A stretch of DNA of 64,000 nucleotides from Microbispora sp. H13382. Its GTDB lineage: Bacteria > Actinomycetota > Actinomycetes > Streptosporangiales > Streptosporangiaceae. Positions 44,971 through 55,666 of the stretch are shown in pieces; position 1 is the stretch's first letter, and each line of letters begins with the position of its first letter. The notes beneath the pieces are model-generated. The model worked only from the letters and a program-made list of their open reading frames with translations. It did not search any database and had not been told where the DNA came from. A program made the translations under genes and the position numbers. The DNA lies in NCBI RefSeq assembly GCF_014161445.1, contig NZ_JABBXA010000004.1:424557-488556 (forward strand), read 5' to 3'.

Positions 44971-45020
44971 ATTCTGGGAAGCGCCGTTGAAATATGTCAA
45001 AGATTCGTTAGAAATATTTC
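44971..45020 (-). promoter_or_regulatory. promoter and paired palindromes of the CBM2 deacetylase gene
   Basis: Minus strand TTGACA (45000-44995), 18 nt, CAGAAT (44976-44971). GAAATATGTC (44989-44998) overlaps the -35 and the perfect palindrome GAAATATTTC (45011-45020) starts 22 bp further upstream. Same layout and flanking sequence as at 43537-43585. The rest of the 391-nt gap to 45257 holds no gene; the plus-strand promoter there is not obvious. Confidence 0.7.
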
Positions 45021-45257
45021 AGCGACAACCGGTCAAGCGCGGGTCGCGCTGCCGGAACACGATGAACCTTTCACGCCGTCAGACGGGCGTTAGGGCGAGC
45101 ACGCTCCTGCCGGCCCCCCGCGCCCCTGCGCTCGACTATGAGCTTGTAGTCGGCTGGTTTCGAACGGTGACTGTAGGGGAATCTGGAAAACGGCCGTAGG
45201 GCGTGCGCGCCGAGACCATGGTCGACTCCGGACACAGAGTATTGCCAAGGAGTACTC

Positions 45258-46028
45258 GTGGATTCCCCCCTCCCGTCGTTACCGATGAGGCCATGGACAC
45301 GCATTCTGATGGGCCTGCTCGGAGCGGTGTCTTTCGTGGCCGGCGTGATCGCCGTCTTCATCACTCAGAACGAGCTCGGTGCTGCGGTTCTGGTGGTGCT
45401 CGGCGGAGTCCTCCTGGTGCTCGCGTTGTGGGGGAGCTCCATCGAGAGCCTCGAGTTCGGAGGCGCGAAGCTGGTGGTCCGTACCGTGCAGGAGAAGCTG
45501 CGACTCGCTGACGCGTCAGAAGGGCGAGGGGACATCGCCGAGGCCGGTCGGCTGCGCGCGGAGGCCAGGGCCTTGCTGGAGACCATAGAGCCTGTCGCAT
45601 CCGAATACCGGCTCACCCGCGCATCGATGTCTTCGGGACCTGCGCGGACACAGGCGATGGAAAAGGTGGTGAGCGATGTGCGCCGTCTCTCCGCGGAGCT
45701 GCCTCTGGATTCGGCCGAGGTGTCGCGCTGGCTCAGGCAGGGGAGCGAGGAACAGCGCATCGCGGCACTGGCCATTATGCAGGCCAGGCCCGAGCTGCGG
45801 GACTTCGACGCCGCGCTGGAGGCGATCGAGCACTCGCGGAGCGCTTTTGAGCAGTATCACGCCATGTTGCTCTCGCTTCAGATGCTGGACGACCTCGACC
45901 AGGAGCATCGATGCCGGTTGGCCGAGGTGATCAAGTCGGAGCGTGAGGTCCATTTCCGTGACGACGGCGACCGCCTGTGGCTCAGCGAACGCATCCTGGC
46001 GGAGGTGGATCCACAGCGCTCCCGCTGA
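45258..46028 (+). CDS. hypothetical membrane-anchored protein
   Basis: 256 aa, GTG after AAGGAG. Two membrane helices close together (ILMGLLGAVSFVAGVIAVFI, ~residues 16-35, and GAAVLVVLGGVLLVLALWG, ~41-59) form a hairpin; the rest is a cytoplasmic helical domain (LRAEARALLETIEPV ... QRIAALAIMQARPELRDFDAALEAIEHSRSAFEQY, the latter shown only in part in the protein's middle) that recalls a HEAT/TPR-like bundle. I do not recognise the family. It stands alone between the deacetylases and the decayed island. Confidence 0.7.
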   Translation: MDSPLPSLPMRPWTRILMGLLGAVSFVAGVIAVFITQNELGAAVLVVLGGVLLVLALWGSSIESLEFGGAKLVVRTVQEKLRLADASEGRGDIAEAGRLRAEARALLETIEPVASEYRLTRASMSSGPARTQAMEKVVSDVRRLSAELPLDSAEVSRWLRQGSEEQRIAALAIMQARPELRDFDAALEAIEHSRSAFEQYHAMLLSLQMLDDLDQEHRCRLAEVIKSEREVHFRDDGDRLWLSERILAEVDPQRSR

Positions 46029-46094
46029 GGCCCGAGCGGATGGCCGCACGCAGCCGGGGCCCGATTCCGCAGGCGGTTCCGCGGGAGCCGGCGG

Positions 46095-46380
46095 TCAGAG
46101 TGCGGGGGCTTCGCGGCGGGCGCGTTCGGCCAAGGTGTGCTCGTCCGTACGGGCGTCGTAGGCGCGGAACTTCGGCAGGACCACGGCCATGAGGGCGACC
46201 GCGCCGACGCACAGCAGGCCGCCCGCGCCCAGGGAGAAGCGGGTGCTCCACCTGGGCCATGAACCCGGCCCGCGCGTCGCCCAGCATCGGGCCGGGCCGA
46301 ATAGGACAGCAGCTCGATGCCCGCGAGCCGTCCGCGGTAGGAGTCGTAAATCGTCTGGTTCCAGAAGGTACTCTCAAGGG
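46095..46380 (-). pseudogene. MFS transporter remnant (C-terminal end), frameshifted
   Basis: Minus-strand codons read STFWNQTIYDSYRGRLAG, IELLSYSA, then after a 1-base shift GPMLGDARAGFMAQ, then after another WSTRFSLGAGGLL ... REAPAL and TGA at 46095. This is the last ~95 residues of an EntS-like major facilitator exporter with two single-base shifts. The 5' part is absent: the match stops next to the recombinase start at 46395, and no N-terminal piece appears on the far side of the island. Probably cut by insertion or deletion linked to the recombinase. Confidence 0.75.
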
Positions 46381-46394
46381 GTCCAGGAGGGATC

Positions 46395-47908
46395 ATGGCG
46401 GAGCAGTCGGCGTTGGTGCCTGTGGTGTCGTACGCGCGCATCTCGGCGGACACCAAGCGGGACGGCCGCGGCGTCAAGGATCAGCACGAGGTCAACCGTG
46501 AGACGGCGGCCCAGCACGGCTGGACGGCCGTCCACCAGTACACCGACAACGACAAGTCGGCCGCGCGGCTCGACGTCGCGCGGGACGCCTTCGAGGACAT
46601 GTTGAAGGCGCTCAAGGCCGGGAAGCTGCCGGACGGCACGGAGATCCGGGGCGTCGTGGTCGTCGCCGATGACCGCCTGGCGCGGCGGCCGGGCGACTAC
46701 GAGCGCTTCCTGGACGCGTTCACGCACAACGAGGGCTTCGTCTTCGCCGACGCGAAGCAGGAGATCGACCTCTACAACGAGGACGCCGAGACGATGGGCC
46801 TGATCGGCGTCGTCTTCTCGAAGAAGGAAGTGCGCCGGATCGCGCGTCGTACCCGCCAGGGGCACCGGAGGCGGGCCGAGCAGGGCATCCCGGTGGGCGG
46901 ACATCGGCCGTTCGGCTGGAAGTGGGACCGCGTCACTCTCGAACCGGCTGAAGCGGAGCTGATCCGCTCGGCCGCGCAGCAGTTCATCGCCGGGCGGGGG
47001 CTCCATCGCGAACGAGTGGCGGCGCAACGGTGTGCTGAAGCCGCGCGGAAACCTCTGGATCACCAAGACCATCAAGGCGATGCTGGGGCACGCGCGCAAC
47101 TGCGGATGGCGGGAACTCCACGGCGGGCTGGCCCGCGACGAGAGTGGGAACCCGGTCGTCGGCACCTGGCAGCCCATCATCACCCCTGAGCAGTGGATGA
47201 CCATTCGTGCGCTCCTCGACGCCCGCAAGGGCAAGCGGATCGAAACAACGGTGCGATCGTCGGCGTGCTGCCGCAGGACTACCGGGATCACCGCTACCTG
47301 CTGACCGGCATTCTGCGTTGCGCCCGGGAGAAAGAGGGGCGGTGGCATCTGCAACAAGCTGCCGCGCGTCCCGACCTACAACGGCAGGAGGCCGTGGGAC
47401 TACGTCTGCGAATCCCCAAGTGCGGGCGGTTGCTCCGGCGTCGGTCGGCGCGGGCATCTCGTCGACTTCTTCATCTCGGAGTTGGTCATCAGCAAGATGG
47501 AGGAAGCGCAGTTCGCGGAAGCGGAGCAGGACGGCGAGTGGCCGAATGCGGAGGAGTACGAGAAAGCCAAAGAGCGGCTGGAGGAAATGACCCACCAGTG
47601 GGAGGAGAGCAAGGTCTCAAACGAGCACTGCTTCCGCATGCTCCCGAGGCTGGAAAAGGCGGTGAGTCGCCTTCGGGCCGAGGAAGCGCGTCTCAAGGTG
47701 TCGGCCGAGCGCCGGCAGGCTCGATCGCGTATCGACGTGGCCGAGATTCGCCGGCGGTGGTACCTGCCAGAGGAGGAGGGCGGCCTTCCCGCTGTCGCAG
47801 AAGCGTGCCCACATACGCGAGGCTCTGCACGCCGTGATCGTCCACCCGAGCGGTAAGGGCCGGAAGCCCTTCAACCCTGATCTGCTTGAGCCGATTTGGC
47901 GAGAGTGA
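46395..47908 (+). pseudogene. large serine recombinase, broken by four frameshifts
   Basis: The open start reads MAEQSALVPVVSYARIS, with the nucleophile Ser17 in the resolvase domain (also VVVADDRLARRPGDYE and RIARRTRQGHRRRAEQG). It continues only if the frame changes near 46991-47000 (to GGGSIANEWRRNG), 47236-47245 (NNGAIVGVLPQDYRDHRY), 47334-47345 (ICNKLPRVPTYNGRRPWDYVC, a zinc-ribbon-like segment) and 47777-47785 (FPLSQKRAHIREAL), ending IWRE-TGA at 47906-47908. The whole would be about 504 aa, a normal integrase with recombinase domain, zinc ribbon and coiled coil. Sequencing errors could cause some shifts, but four argue for decay. Confidence 0.85.
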
Positions 47909-47923
47909 GGGGACTACGGACAG

Positions 47924-48586
47924 ATGAGGGAGACCATGCGAGGTCGCATCCTCGGCAGATTCAGAGGGCCGCGTAAGTCCTATCCGCCTGGCGCAGAGTA
48001 CGCCCTTGCTCGGGTCATGCATCGAGCCATGATCGAAATCCGAACGATGAATCACACAGGCAAGGCAATGTGGATGCCTCTGGACGAGCCCTCGGATGAC
48101 TTCCGGGATGGCGTTCGGATGTTGGCCGATCTGTGCGACCAGGTTGGCGGAAACCTGTGCGTCATGCTGGAGCGGCCCAAATCCCGCGAGAGAATCTAGC
48201 ACTCGCTGGCCTACACCTGGCGGGTGGCGACTTCTGCGAAGCGCCAATGGCTTCGTGCCACCTTTGCCGAGACCGGCTACGACCACAGACACCTGTTCGA
48301 TGATCAAGGCGATCACGACAAGCACGATGAGGCGTTGGAACTCGGCCGGGAGCAGATCAGTCAGGCTCGGACGGCAGCGCAAACGCTGTTGACCTCCCGT
48401 GGCTACAGCGCAGCCGAGTGGAAAGATGATCGAGACTTCACCCTTGAGCAACTGCCCGGTCCGGAGGGACCACGTCCCACCTTGGTCTTCCACTTCACTC
48501 GCCGTGCCGAATCCAGGCGATGGTACAGAAGGGCGAGCCTGACCATCTCGGTGGATCTCGCGACCGGAGAAGCCTCGTTGGTGTAG
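47924..48586 (+). pseudogene. uncharacterised gene split by an in-frame TAG
   Basis: One reading frame of 221 codons runs from ATG 47924 to TAG 48584-48586 but is interrupted by TAG at 48197-48199. The parts (91 aa, and 120 aa from GTG 48224) are in the same frame, joined by 8 codons. The first has GAEYALARVMHRAMIEIRTM, the second LRATFAETGYDHRHLFDDQG and ISVDLATGEASL. I know no family. It may be cargo of the recombinase element; an intact terminator follows. Confidence 0.6.
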
Positions 48587-48604
48587 TACGTCTTGGACGT
48601 CTCG

Positions 48605-48650
48605 GGAGCTGTGACCCTACCCCAGGGGTGACAGCTCCATTCCTTTTGCC
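48605..48650 (+). terminator. intrinsic terminator after the amber-split gene
   Basis: GGAGCTGT (48605-48612) pairs with ACAGCTCC (48631-48638), continued by ACCC with GGGT after one mismatch; TTCCTTTTGCCCTT follows. Good plus-strand terminator. Confidence 0.75.
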
Positions 48651-49678
48651 CTTATGCAGCCGTACGCCAGCGGACGTCTACGGACTCCCACGGACGCAGA
48701 GGGATGCAAGTGGACGTCTCGATACGAGGAACGGCACCCGCACAGACGGCGTTGACGCCGATCAAGGGTCACGAACAATCGAGCAGCGGGGGTGGGGCGA
48801 GAGGTGAACGGTGAATTGCCAACTGCGGAGCGATCGCTATTCAGCTTGATCCCGGGTCCTTCCTCGTGTTCCGAGATTACGGGTCGCTCGCCTGAGTCTG
48901 AAAATTTTTCAGAGATTAATTCACTAATAGACGCCAAGCAGCCAGTGACGCGAAGAACCACCGACTCAAAGGCATCCATGTTGGAGAGGTCGACGATTTC
49001 TAGATCTGCGGCTGCCTTGTCTTTTTGTGATCCCGCAAGATGGGCGCTTCCGCCTTTGGAGCGGAAGCTTTGCAGTTTGCGCACGATATCGGTGATGTCG
49101 GAAGTATCTCCGAGCTCTTGGGTGAACCGCTGGAGTAGGCGTAAAGATTGGTCGCCCTTGTCGAACGTCTGAATATTTGCCTTAAGGGGCGCTGGATCAA
49201 TGGCATCAATGAGAGCATTGGTCGGGACTAGGAGGGGTTGGCCGAGTGATGCAGGGTCGTCCGTCAGTGGCCCGACGAGAGACTGAAACTCTGCTTGCAT
49301 GTCCCCAGTGAGTGGCCTCCATATTGGTGCACCTAGATGCTGCTTAGATATTTCAGCTGCCTTCTCGCGGGCGCGGCGAAGATCTCCAAACAAATCCCTC
49401 GAACTCGCCCATTGATTTAGGAAATCTCTGCGAAACCTACCCTCATCCATACTTCCCTCGGGAGGGACATTGTAGGAGCGCCAATGGCCCCACTCATCTG
49501 GTGGTAGATCGCGACCAAGATCTCCCAGATAGACTTCTACGAGCCCAGCACTATTGAAGGAGATGTCAATCCCCCACAAGTCCAGGCAGGAGAGTCGCGA
49601 GGAGGAGATCCTGTAACGGTTTGGCTCGCATGTGTACGGCTGGAGGACTTCCCGCTTGAAGTAGATAGGGGTGAGGCC
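48617..49678 (-). pseudogene. 5'-truncated conserved gene of unknown function, low GC
   Basis: About 353 codons open on the minus strand, from GLTPIYFKREVL (49678) to a stop at 48617. The segment is clearly AT-richer than its neighbours and uses codons rare in them. YFKREVLQPY, DLWGIDISFN, LGDLGRDLPPDEWGHWRSYN and PEGSMDEGRFRRDFLNQWA look like the middle and end of a widespread uncharacterised family I recall but cannot name. No start codon with a ribosome binding site precedes it, and upstream the frame runs into the antisense of the hydrolase gene, so the N-terminus is missing. The last ~60 codons may be chance readthrough. Confidence 0.6.
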
Positions 49679-49811
49679 TCGTTTTCCGGACTCCCGTGTC
49701 GGACGCTCCGTCCCTCCCTGCCGGGTGACAGCGCGGGCGTGGCGGGAATGCTGACCCTGCGGCTCGGCCGCGCGCCCGGACGGACGCCCGGCCCCGGCGG
49801 AGGGAGTCGGC

Positions 49812-51206
49812 ATGGGCGTCACCCGGTGTCGGACGATCATGCTTCGCGTCGTGACCGTGCCGGCTCTCGTCCTGGCCGCGGCAGCTGTGCCTGCCGTGCC
49901 TGTGTCTGCCGCGCCGGGGACAGCCGTACGGCGGGCCGACGCCGTACGGTGGCCGCGTGACGCGGAGGCGGCGCTGGGCGCCGTCCTCGACCGGGCGGTG
50001 AGCGAGGGATCTCCGGGCGCCCTGGCCCAGGTGTCCAGGGCGGGCCGTACGACGACGGTCACGCGCGGGTTCGCGGACACCGGAACCCGGCGCAGGCCCC
50101 GGGCGGACATGCGGTTCAGGATCGGCAGCACGACCAAGACGTTCGTCGCCACCGTCGTCCTGCAGCTGGTCGCCGAGGGCCGTCTCCGCCTGGACGACAC
50201 GGTCGAACGGTGGCTGCCGGGGCTGGTCGCCGGCAACGGCAACGACGGACGGGCCGTCACTGTCCGGATGCTGCTCAACCACACCAGCGGGCTGTTCAAC
50301 TACACGAAGGACGGCCGTGTGCCGGAGGGGCTCGAACGCGATCCGCTCACGACCTTCACGCCACGCCGGCTGGTGGCGTTCGCGCTCAGCCACCCTCCGG
50401 TGTTCGCGCCCGGGACGTCCTGGGAGTACTCGAACACCAACTACGCGCTGCTCGGCATGATCATTCAGCGGGTGACCGGGCACACGTACGCCGAGGAGAT
50501 CACCAGGCGCGTCCTGCGTCCGCTGGGCCTGCGGGCGACCTACTTGCCCGGCACCTCGCCGGATGTCCGCGCCCCCTTCATCCACGCGTACAGCAAGGAC
50601 GGCATCGAGCGCTTCAACCCCTCCTGGGCCGGAGCCGCGGGGGAGATGATCTCCACGGTCGGCGACCTGAACCGGTTCGACTCGGCGTTGCTGTCCGGGC
50701 GCCTGCTGCCTGCGCCCCTGTTGCGGGAGATGCTCACCCCGACGCCGAAGTCGGACGTCTTCCACGGGCCGGGCCCCTACCGCTACGGGCTCGGCGTCAT
50801 GATGGTCACGCTGCCCTGCGGCGTCACCGTGTACGGGCACGGCGGCACCATCTTCGGCTCGCTCACCTGGATGGCCGGCACCCGTGACGGCCGCCACACG
50901 CTGTCCTTCGACCTGAACGGCGACAAGGTGAACCAGGGGGAGCTCACCACCGCGGCGAACGTCGCGGAGTTCTGCCCGGCGACCCCGGTCCCCTCGCAGC
51001 CGTCGGCTCCGAGGGGGACCGGGCTCCGAGAGGCACCGCGATCCGGGGCGGCCGATCAGGCGGGGACCTTGTCGAGGAAGCCGTACACGTCCCTGATCCG
51101 GCCGTCCTCGTCGAGCGCCACCACGTCGAAGCCGATCACGACCGGCTCGGCCGCCCCGCCGGGGCTTTCCGGGCCGAGGTGCCAGGTGAAGCGCGCGATG
51201 TCGTGA
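49812..51206 (+). CDS. secreted serine hydrolase (beta-lactamase / D-alanyl-D-alanine carboxypeptidase, S12 family)
   Basis: 464 aa; ATG after GGAGGGAG. Signal peptide (VVTVPALVLAAAAVPAVP, cleavage near VSAAPG). Catalytic motifs of class C penicillin-binding proteins: SxxK in IGSTTKTF (~residue 107), YxN in WEYSNTNYALLG, and HGG in YGHGGTIFG. Likely acts on peptidoglycan peptides or related esters. The domain should end about residue 390 (AANVAEFCPA); the last ~70 residues are low-complexity and run 151 nt into the convergent gene, so an original stop has probably been lost. Confidence 0.85.
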   Translation: MGVTRCRTIMLRVVTVPALVLAAAAVPAVPVSAAPGTAVRRADAVRWPRDAEAALGAVLDRAVSEGSPGALAQVSRAGRTTTVTRGFADTGTRRRPRADMRFRIGSTTKTFVATVVLQLVAEGRLRLDDTVERWLPGLVAGNGNDGRAVTVRMLLNHTSGLFNYTKDGRVPEGLERDPLTTFTPRRLVAFALSHPPVFAPGTSWEYSNTNYALLGMIIQRVTGHTYAEEITRRVLRPLGLRATYLPGTSPDVRAPFIHAYSKDGIERFNPSWAGAAGEMISTVGDLNRFDSALLSGRLLPAPLLREMLTPTPKSDVFHGPGPYRYGLGVMMVTLPCGVTVYGHGGTIFGSLTWMAGTRDGRHTLSFDLNGDKVNQGELTTAANVAEFCPATPVPSQPSAPRGTGLREAPRSGAADQAGTLSRKPYTSLIRPSSSSATTSKPITTGSAAPPGLSGPRCQVKRAMS

Positions 51207-51430
51207 TGGCCGTCCACGGGCCCGCCGAGGGTGAACACGAACCCGGGGAACATGTCCTGCGCACCGGCGATCACCGCGGCGATACCGTCGTGTCCGGTGA
51301 CGGCGGCCAGCGGGTCGGTGTAGCCGCCGTCCTCGGCCCACAGCTCCGCCACCGCCTTCGCCCTGGCCTCGGCGTCGCGCTCGTTCCAGGCGGCGACATA
51401 ACGCTCGGCCAGGGCGGTGTAGTCGGTCAT
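51056..51430 (-). CDS. SnoaL-like / NTF2-fold protein
   Basis: 124 aa from ATG 51430, after AAGGAG; the longer in-frame start at 51466 precedes that site. NTF2-like pattern: LAERYVAAWNERDAEARAKAV, LWAEDGGYTDPLAAVTGHDGI, and alternating strands to VYGFLDKVPA. The family includes polyketide cyclases and many proteins of unknown role; no catalytic assignment is possible. Its 3' half is antisense to the extended hydrolase gene. Confidence 0.8.
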   Translation of the reverse strand: MTDYTALAERYVAAWNERDAEARAKAVAELWAEDGGYTDPLAAVTGHDGIAAVIAGAQDMFPGFVFTLGGPVDGHHDIARFTWHLGPESPGGAAEPVVIGFDVVALDEDGRIRDVYGFLDKVPA

Positions 51431-51517
51431 CTTCCACTCCTTCGGGGATGTCTTCCGTGACGACACGTGAACGGTGTCACGGACCCCCGAGGAGGGGCGA
51501 TTACGTGGCAGGTAACC

Positions 51518-53173
51518 CTAGAGGCCCAGGGTCTCCCTGCGCAGGTGGGTCTTGAGCACCTTGCCGCCGGGGTTGCGCGGCAGTTCGGCCTCCCTGAACC
51601 AGAACCGCACCGGCACCTTGAACGCCGCGATGCGGCCGCGCAGGAACTCCTGGAGCTCCTCGCCGGTGGCGCCGGCGCCCTGCTTGAGCCGTACGACCGC
51701 GCCGACCTGCTCGCCCAGCTCGTCGTCCGGGATGCCGATCACCGCCGCGTCGTCCACCGCGGCATGCTCGAACAGGGCGGCCTCGACCTCGGCGCAGTAG
51801 ACGTTCTCGCCACCCCTGATGACCATGTCCTTGGCGCGGTCGACGATGTAGACGAAGCCGTCCTCGTCGATGCGGGCCAGGTCCCCGGTGTGCAGCCAGC
51901 CGTCCACGAACGTCTCGGCCGTGGCGTCCGGGCGGTTCCAGTAGCCCATGATGACGATCGGCCCGCGCATGCACAGCTCGCCGACCTCGCCGGGCGGCAG
52001 TTCGGCGCCGAGCGGGTCGCAGACCTTGACGTCCACGACGGCGAGCGGCAGCCCGATGCTGTCGGGCTTGGCCAGGTAGTCGGCGCCGCTGTTGTAGATC
52101 GCGAGCGCCGTCGTCTCGGTCATGCCGTACCCGTTGGCGGGCGTGCGGTTGGGGAGCGTCCGGGTGAGCCGCTCCAGCAGCTTCGGCGGGGCCGGGGCGC
52201 CGCCGTACGAGATGGAGCCAAGCGAGGAGACGTCGTGTTTGTCCAGGTCGGGGTGGGACAGCAGCTGCCAGGCGTTGGTCGGCACGCCACTCATCACGGT
52301 GACCTGCTCACGCTCGATGAGCTCCAGGGCCCGCTTGGGGTCCCACCTGTACATCAGCACGAGTCCGCCGCCGCTGAACATCGTGGTCATCAGTACGGCG
52401 AAGCACCCGGTGACGTGGAAGAGGGGCACGGTGAGCAGGGTGATCCTGCGCTTCTCGGCCGCCGCGGCCACGTCCCTGCCGGCCATGGCCACGGTGCGCA
52501 TCATCGCGTACGCGACGGTCATCGGCGCCTGGCCGAGGTTGCGGTGGCTGCCGAGGGCGCCCTTGGACCTGCCGGTGGTGCCTGACGTGTAGAAGATCGT
52601 GGCGGGGTCGTCGGGGCCGATTTCGACCTGCGGCAGCGTCACGTCGGCCCGGACCTCGCCGAGGACCTCCGCCCAGTTGGCGCCCTCGCCGCGGGTGACG
52701 ATCATCGGCAGGCCGCTGCCGGCCATGCGGGCGGCGCGCTCGCCGTCGGCGATCACGAGCTTGGCGCCCGAGTCGGCCAGTCCGTACTCCAGTTCCTGCT
52801 CGGTCCACCAGGCGTTGAGCGGCACGGCCACCGCGCCGGCGGCGAGCACGGCGGAGAAGGAGATGATCCATTCCGGGTAGTTGCGCATGGCGACGGCGAC
52901 GCGGTCGCCCTTGCGCACGCCGAAGTCGTCCACGAGACGGTTGGCGAGCGTCGCGGCCAGCCGGAAGTGCTCCTCGTAGGTGATGCGCTCGTCCTCGTAG
53001 ACCACGAACACCTTGTCCCCGTGGAACCGGGTGATCTCCAGGAGGGCCCGGAACGTGGCCGGAGCATGCTTCCATGCCCGGATCTTGTGACCGCCGACCT
53101 CGACCTCGTCCATCTCGAAGAGCTGCCCGGGCGCCGTGAGCTGGGCCTGGACCTGTTCGTTCGTGATCGTCAT
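51518..53173 (-). CDS. class I adenylate-forming acyl-CoA synthetase
   Basis: 551 aa from ATG 53173 with GGGAG upstream; a start at 53215 would overlap the operator. AMP-binding signature YTSGTTGRSKGAL, NGYGMTETT, WLHTGDLARIDEDGFVYIVDR, and the catalytic Lys near the end in NPGGKVLKTHL. Activates a carboxylic acid with ATP and CoA; chain length not evident, but the overall pattern resembles medium/long-chain fatty-acid ligases. A TetR-type operator overlaps its promoter region. Confidence 0.92.
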   Translation of the reverse strand: MTITNEQVQAQLTAPGQLFEMDEVEVGGHKIRAWKHAPATFRALLEITRFHGDKVFVVYEDERITYEEHFRLAATLANRLVDDFGVRKGDRVAVAMRNYPEWIISFSAVLAAGAVAVPLNAWWTEQELEYGLADSGAKLVIADGERAARMAGSGLPMIVTRGEGANWAEVLGEVRADVTLPQVEIGPDDPATIFYTSGTTGRSKGALGSHRNLGQAPMTVAYAMMRTVAMAGRDVAAAAEKRRITLLTVPLFHVTGCFAVLMTTMFSGGGLVLMYRWDPKRALELIEREQVTVMSGVPTNAWQLLSHPDLDKHDVSSLGSISYGGAPAPPKLLERLTRTLPNRTPANGYGMTETTALAIYNSGADYLAKPDSIGLPLAVVDVKVCDPLGAELPPGEVGELCMRGPIVIMGYWNRPDATAETFVDGWLHTGDLARIDEDGFVYIVDRAKDMVIRGGENVYCAEVEAALFEHAAVDDAAVIGIPDDELGEQVGAVVRLKQGAGATGEELQEFLRGRIAAFKVPVRFWFREAELPRNPGGKVLKTHLRRETLGL

Positions 53174-53217
53174 GCTGGCGCACTCCCGGATTCGTTCGTC
53201 AACCGGAGGTTTCACGA

Positions 53218-53233
53218 TACCGACCGGTAGGTA
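53218..53233. promoter_or_regulatory. TetR-type operator upstream of the acyl-CoA synthetase
   Basis: TACCGACCGGTAGGTA is a near-perfect palindrome (half-sites TACCGACC and GGTAGGTA, one mismatch), 45-60 nt before the synthetase start. TetR repressors of lipid genes in actinomycetes bind similar sites. No tetR gene is adjacent. Confidence 0.6.
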
Positions 53234-53265
53234 CGGCGGCTAGATGTCCATTCCTCGGAACGCTG

Positions 53266-53303
53266 CTTGCATGCTCATGCTTTGCGTTGCATACTCTCTA
53301 CAC
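53266..53303 (+). promoter_or_regulatory. argC promoter with two ARG-box-like sites
   Basis: CTTGCATGCTCATGCTTTG (53266-53284) and the weaker GTTGCATACTCTCTACAC after it match the ArgR pattern TTGCAT-N-ATGCAA in part. The likely promoter TTGCAT (53268-53273), 18 nt, TACTCT (53292-53297) is built into them, so ArgR with arginine would cover both -35 and -10. Confidence 0.7.
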
Positions 53304-53323
53304 CAGCAAGAACATGAGGTCTG

Positions 53324-54511
<1,188 letters not shown>

Positions 54512-54515
<4 letters not shown>

Positions 54516-55666
54516 GCGTCACCGCACCGCTGGGCTTCCGCGCCGCCGGAGTCGCCGCCGGGATCAAGAGCGGCGGCGCCCGCGACCTCGCCCTGGTCGT
54601 CAACGACGGTCCCTCGCGCGCCGCGGCGGGCGTCTTCACCCGCAACCGCTTCAAGGCCGCACCGGTCCTGTGGTCGGCCCAGGTCCTCAGCGGAGGCCAG
54701 GTCAGGGCCGTCGTCCTCAACTCCGGCGGCGCCAACGCCTGCACCGGTCCGCTGGGTTTCCAGGACACCCACGCCACCGCCGAGAAGGTCGCCGAGGTCC
54801 TGGACGACTCCGCGGCCGAGGTCGCGGTCTGCTCCACCGGCCTGATCGGCGAGCGGCTGCCGATCGACGCGCTGCTCGGCGGGGTGGGGACCGCGGCCGC
54901 CCAGCTCAGCCGCGACGGCGGCCTGGCGGCGGCCGACGCGATCCGGACCACCGACACCGTCAGCAAGATCTCCTTCCGCCGTGGGGAGAACGGCTACATG
55001 GTGGGCGGCATGGCCAAGGGCGCGGGGATGCTCGCGCCGGCACTCGCCACGATGCTGTGCGTGCTCACCACCGACGCCGACCTCACCTCCGAGGAGCTCG
55101 ACACGGTGCTGCGCAGGGCCACCTCCGTGACGTTCGACCGGCTCGACACCGACGGATGCATGTCGACGAACGACACGGTGCTGCTGCTCGCGAGCGGCGC
55201 GTCTGGCGTGCGCCCCGACCTCGCCGAGTTCGAGAAGGTCGTCACCGCCGTCTGCGCGGACCTGGCCCGGCAGCTTCTGGTGGACGCCGAGGGCGCCACG
55301 AAGGCGATCGCCATCGAGGTCGTCGGGGCGGCGACGGAGGAGGACGCGGTGGCCGTGGGCCGCGCGGTGGCCCGCTCCAACCTGCTCAAGTGCGCCATCC
55401 ACGGTGAGGACCCCAACTGGGGCCGGGTGGTCAGCGCGGTCGGCACCACCGACGCCGTGTTCGACGCCGAGCGGGTCAACGTGGCGGTCAACGGCATCTG
55501 GATCTGCCGCGGCGGCGCGGCGGGGGACGACCGCGCCAAGGTCGACCTGCGGCCCCGAGACGTGACCATCACCGTCGACCTGTCCGCGGGCCCGCACACC
55601 GCGACCGTGCACACCACCGACCTCACGGCGGCGTACGTGCACGAGAACTCGGCGTACTCGTCATGA
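54512..55666 (+). CDS. argJ: bifunctional glutamate N-acetyltransferase / amino-acid acetyltransferase
   Basis: 384 aa; ATG after AGGGGGG. Self-cleaving Ntn-type enzyme: the cut falls before Thr in [18 protein letters not shown] (~residues 175-190), giving alpha and beta chains. Other conserved parts: [43 protein letters not shown]. Recycles the acetyl group from N-acetylornithine to glutamate. ATGA overlap with argB. Confidence 0.97.

Noticed and set aside
48792..49172. 126-codon plus-strand frame in the low-GC segment
   Set aside because: Opposite the YFKREVL-type frame, which has recognisable conserved blocks; this one has none.
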